A DNA stretch of 64,000 bases, taken from contig OX419762.1 in NCBI GenBank assembly GCA_948567375.1, positions 28,339,465 to 28,403,464 of the forward strand, given 5' to 3'. Both the position numbers and the translations under genes were made by a program. Each line of letters starts with the position of its first letter. Position 1 is the stretch's first letter. Positions 60,801 through 64,000 of the stretch are shown here, in pieces. The stretch comes from Lunularia cruciata. Its lineage: Eukaryota; Streptophyta; Marchantiopsida; Lunulariales; Lunulariaceae. The notes under the pieces were generated by a model. The model saw only the letters and a list, made by a program, of their open reading frames with translations, was not told where the DNA came from and did no database searches.

Positions 60801-61146
60801 CGGCGTTGTGGCCTATCACCTTGAGCTACCACCACACATGAAGATCCATCCAGTGTTCCATGTCTCCCTATTATGAAGATATGCTCCCCGATCAGGCCAA
60901 GGTACTTCCACACCGGATATTTGACCTTGTCCAACAGTCATTGATGGCATAGAGGAATATGAAGTGGAGCGGATTCTCCAAAAGTGCATGCATGGTACTC
61001 GCCATCCGCGGGTGGAATATCTAGTACAATGGAAAGGTTACCCCCTCTATGAAGCAACCTGGGAACCCGCTGCCAATTTGGCACATGCACCGGTGTTGGT
61101 GCAAGCATTTGAGCAACAATTGCACAATGAGGACGTTGCATCTTAA
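57818..61146 (+). pseudogene. pol region of family-1 chromovirus with C-terminal chromodomain
   Basis: Domain order: aspartic protease with VLIDPGATENFLS (about 57840-58100); reverse transcriptase with [13 protein letters not shown] and [11 protein letters not shown] (about 58450-59070); RNase H with MDASGIAIGAVLQQEW and EIDHKPLVYL (about 59110-59650); integrase with zinc-binding region and VFVDRLSKM / AYHPQIDGQTEW (about 59690-60650); chromodomain with YLVQWKGYPLYEATWEPAAN (about 60955-61140). Integrase after RT and a chromodomain at the end define a chromovirus. The region is interrupted by several breaks. Confidence 0.93.
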
Positions 61147-61159
61147 AAGGAGGGAGGTC
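61145..61159 (+). other. Polypurine tract of family-1 element
   Basis: AAAAGGAGGGAGGTC immediately before the 3' LTR, the plus-strand primer site. Confidence 0.85.
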
Positions 61160-61899
61160 TGTAATACCAAGGGTTAGCCATATGATCTAGATGTGAAATT
61201 CGGTTTGGTAACATCTAGAATGATGTTATACATGATGGTCAAAATAGATCAGATAGAAGTATCACCAAAAGAGTACTTCTACTAATAAGGCAGAAACCGA
61301 AATAGACTTGAGAACCTTAGAACCAATAGCTAGACATATGATTTAAAGGTGAGAATTGGTTTTGTAACATCTGGAAGGATGTTACACATGATGGACTAAA
61401 CAGATCAGAAAGAGGTATCACCAAAAGGGGACTTCTACTAATAGAGTAGGAATCGAAATATGCCTGAAATCTTTGAAGGCAATTTTGGAGGCCTAAACGG
61501 ATGAATTAGGCCTCAAAAATGTGCAGATTCCCCCCCCCCAATAGAGGAAAGGCTGGACTTCCCTCCCCCTGGTTTGTCTCGTCGAGAGCTTTCCAATGGT
61601 ACCTTACTCATGTGATTCTGAGATTCCTACAAGAAGATTCCCTAAAAGATTCCCTCCGGTCAAAGCTCGTTTGACCAACCAGATAGGACCTAGACCAGAC
61701 AGGTCACCCATCCAAGTAAGTAATCCAAGGGTGGAGCTTGCTGACATGTCACCTATCTGTGTCCCTAATCCTATGGTGGAGCTTCCTTGGAGGAGATCCT
61801 CTTTGTCTATATAATAAAGAGAAGGTGCTCCCTTGGGGCATCGAATGTTTGAGTGTGCAATCTGTGTTTTCTCTCTTCTCTTGTCCTTGGAGTATTACA
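61160..61899 (+). repeat. 3' LTR of family-1 chromovirus
   Basis: 740 bp, identical in layout to the 5' LTR, ending GTATTACA and followed by the TSD TTAGG. Confidence 0.95.
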
Positions 61900-61904
61900 T
61901 TAGG

Positions 61905-64000
61905 TCCCTCTTACTCAAAGTAGCCATCTACTCCAAGTATATGGTATACCCTATGATGGGCAAAGATCAAGAGGTTGGGTGCTATGGAGCCCCATCGTAA
62001 GTTGCCTGTCTGCAATCTATACCATAAAAAGAATGAACTAGCCATAGGTCAAGTACATCTAGGACAAAACCATTATCCTTGAGGAACCACAGTGAGGGGA
62101 GGAGTCATACATGCCATATGCCATCCTCTCAAACATCTATCACACACCAACATAGTAATAGCTCCAGTAGAAGAGCCACATAACATACACCTCAAGCTTG
62201 CACGTACAAGTGCCAAGCTTGGGTCCATAGTACCATCAATGTTTGGGAGGTGGCATGGCGTACAATTGCGCATATGATCCTTCCAAACAACACCATCATG
62301 TCCTTCTAACACAAGGATTCCAAATGGCAAAACCTCACGCACTTTCAAGATAGTGCGGCCTGTTGAAACATCAAGTGTTGTTGATGCTATTTGTTGTAGA
62401 TATGCATAGTCTATATTAGATGAAATTGATGGATTGAGGGTCTATAGTTTCCTCCTTGAATGGTAGCATAACGTAAAGTATCTCTATGCTGAGCAATCAC
62501 CAAGTTCTCAAAAGCCATCAACATCACTCTCCAAAAGATCTCTACCTATTGAGAACATGCGCTCATCCATACATCTGGGTCATCCAAGTCCAAGACTACA
62601 GTAGCATCTCAACAAATGGCTACAAGTAAATCTGGATCTTGTCCATAGAGTAGAAAGTACAATGCTAAGGAGGATGAGAAGGATGCTAAGGAGGCTTCCA
62701 GGCTGAATCAATAGCCCATGGCCAATCGAGGTAATTGGAGATCCCAATCTCCCAAGTGGCCTCTCTACAAATCATACTTTTGCAATCCTCTCTTCATTGT
62801 CTGAACCTCTCTCTCTACTAAGCCATCTGCCTTAGGGTGATCTTGGGAGATAGTACAGTGATCAATCAAAGCCTTTTCAAACAAGACTTGAAACTCTCCC
62901 AAGAACTCTGTACCCTAATCAGTCAAAACCTCAATTGGTGCACCAAAATGACTAAGAATTCGATCCAAGAACAAGTAAGCTATCCCTTCACTAGACTTAT
63001 CAGAAAGTGCCACCAACTCAATCCACTTGGAGAAGTGCTCCACTATCACCAAGACATATTGATGATGTCTCAAAGTCAGCGGTAAAAGTCCAACAAAGTC
63101 CAAACTCCAATAGTAACCCAATCCCATGATAGGTAATGGGTGTAATTGTGGTGTAGGAGCATTGAATGATGCTCTAACTCGGTCACAAACCACACATCTG
63201 GCAACAAACTATTGTACCTCGATCTGCATACCGTGCCACCAATAATGACTCTAGAGTAAGGTGTATGTACGCTTTACTTCAATATGTCCTAGCTCCTCAT
63301 GAGCATGATGGACCAACTATGGTTTTTGAGATGGAAGTGGTACTACTCGTACTCTACCATCCTCCCATACACACAAAAGGTGCCTGCCCTCCAATCTGAA
63401 CCATCTAGCTCGTTGAAGAACATGGTCTCTCTCCTTAGCCCCAACTATGCCACCCACAACACCAGTGCAAAGATAGTCCATCACTAAGACATCATCATGA
63501 ATGTCTCATTGAACTATACTAATATCTTCACTCTCTAGATCTATGACCTCAATAACTCCTCCTGTATGCGTTGAGAGAGATACCACCAAAGCCTAAAAAA
63601 ATATTCAGAGAAAGGAAGATGCATGCCAACCTGGCACCATCTCCTCATTTGTCTTACCATGCCAATGTGCTCCGGTCTGATCCTGCTAGTTGGGACATGG
63701 GTTTCTACTCAATCCATCTGCATCACGGTTCACCACTTTAGGTCTATGAACAATAGTGAAATCATACTCCTCTAAAATCAGAGCCTATCATGCAAGCTTC
63801 CCTAAAAGCTTATTGGACTCCATCAACCATTTCAGTGGTTGATGATCAGTGATGAGAGTGAAGGGGTTACCAAATAGGTAACATCGGAAATGTACTACTG
63901 CGCAAACTACTGCAAAGCACTCTCCCTCATATGAACTATACTTTGCCTCCGCTGAATTATTGGAGCAATTAGCATAGGCCACCATAAACTCCTTCCCCTC
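61905..64000 (-). mobile_element. Family-3 Ty3/gypsy element, minus strand, with PHD-finger-like tail
   Basis: Minus-strand pol of a different gypsy lineage, continuing past the right edge. RNase H is at about 63990-63700 (SYEGECFAVVCAVVHFRCYL, TDHQPLKWL). The integrase zinc-binding region and core are at about 63350-62850 (DFVGLLPLT, VIVEHFSKWIELV, DRILSHFGAP). After a less readable stretch there is a PHD-finger-like segment at 62348-62073. The polypurine tract and LTR lie beyond the inserted family-1 element, at 55276-54595. The element is broken in many places, and its RT and 5' end are outside the window. Confidence 0.85.
62073..62348 (-). pseudogene. PHD-finger-like domain downstream of family-3 integrase
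   Basis: Minus-strand reading gives VREVLPFGILVLEGHDG and WKDHMRNCTPCHLPNIDGT, then the zinc-ligand pattern CMLC-x9-VCDRCLRGWHMACMTPPL. The CxxC, CxxC, HxxC spacing and the hydrophobic-W-H arrangement are those of a PHD finger, a histone-tail reader fold. It occupies the place that the chromodomain takes in chromoviruses. It is part of a decayed element. Confidence 0.65.

Larger units (their letters stand above)
55283..61904 (+). mobile_element. Full-length Ty3/gypsy chromovirus, family 1, with 5-bp TSD
   Basis: The element spans 55288-61899 (6612 bp), flanked by TTAGG at 55283-55287 and 61900-61904. LTRs are 55288-56030 and 61160-61899, both TGTAATAC...GTATTACA. The primer-binding site is 56032-56043 and the polypurine tract 61145-61159. 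Internal parts are a leader ORF region, gag with a CCHC knuckle, protease, RT, RNase H, integrase and a chromodomain. The structure is complete, but the coding region carries roughly half a dozen breaks, so it is a fossil. The LTRs differ at about 18 of 740 aligned sites (about 2.4%) by my count. At a grass-like rate this would be on the order of one million years; the rate in this lineage is unknown. Confidence 0.96.

Overview
The window looks like nuclear DNA of a land plant, most probably a bryophyte (moss-like). The evidence is three plant-type housekeeping or signalling genes, Ty3/gypsy elements primed by initiator-methionine tRNA (TGGTATCAGAGC), MULE and LINE relics, plant telo-box promoter motifs and ordinary GT-AG introns. 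The species cannot be fixed from sequence alone. No tRNA, rRNA or CRISPR array was recognised.

Layout. (1) Positions 1-18.7 kb are a graveyard of nested Ty3/gypsy chromovirus fossils. There is a solo LTR with target-site duplication (519-1271), a heavily decayed element with LTRs rich in heat-shock-element-like motifs (3089-8683), and a rearranged fold-back composite of the same family (10540-16802). Fragments of at least two other LTR families and a LINE-like relic (17.2-18.0 kb) are also present. (2) Positions 18.7-49.9 kb are a genic island. It holds an intronless NAA15 on the minus strand (NatA auxiliary subunit, 890 aa), a 13-exon EDR1-type B3 Raf-like MAPKKK on the plus strand (1168 aa from my exon model), and a 13-exon LCMT1 on the minus strand (PP2A leucine carboxyl methyltransferase, 321 aa). 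AT-rich and repeat-rich spacers separate them, including a 94-bp (TA)n tract and a 19-base G run. (3) Positions 49.9-64 kb return to transposons: a MULE transposase relic, then a minus-strand gypsy element with a PHD-finger-like tail (about 54.6 kb to beyond the window end). A younger chromovirus inserted into that element (55288-61899, TSD TTAGG, LTRs about 2.4% diverged).

Functional context. The three host genes are not an operon and are transcribed from separate promoters. NAA15 serves co-translational N-terminal acetylation, LCMT1 serves PP2A methylation, and the EDR1-type kinase serves stress and hormone signalling. NAA15 and LCMT1 both carry telo-box motifs upstream, as many plant growth and translation genes do.

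The most interesting unexplained signals are: a roughly 50-bp hairpin-bearing repeat present in eight same-orientation copies, six of them inside introns of the EDR1-type gene, with compensatory stem changes; a PHD-finger-like domain downstream of a gypsy integrase; arrays matching heat-shock elements in one LTR family; a short conserved leader ORF upstream of gag in two chromovirus families; and a duplicated splice acceptor before the last exon of the kinase gene. Exon boundaries were derived by hand from conserved protein segments and splice sites, and no database search was run.
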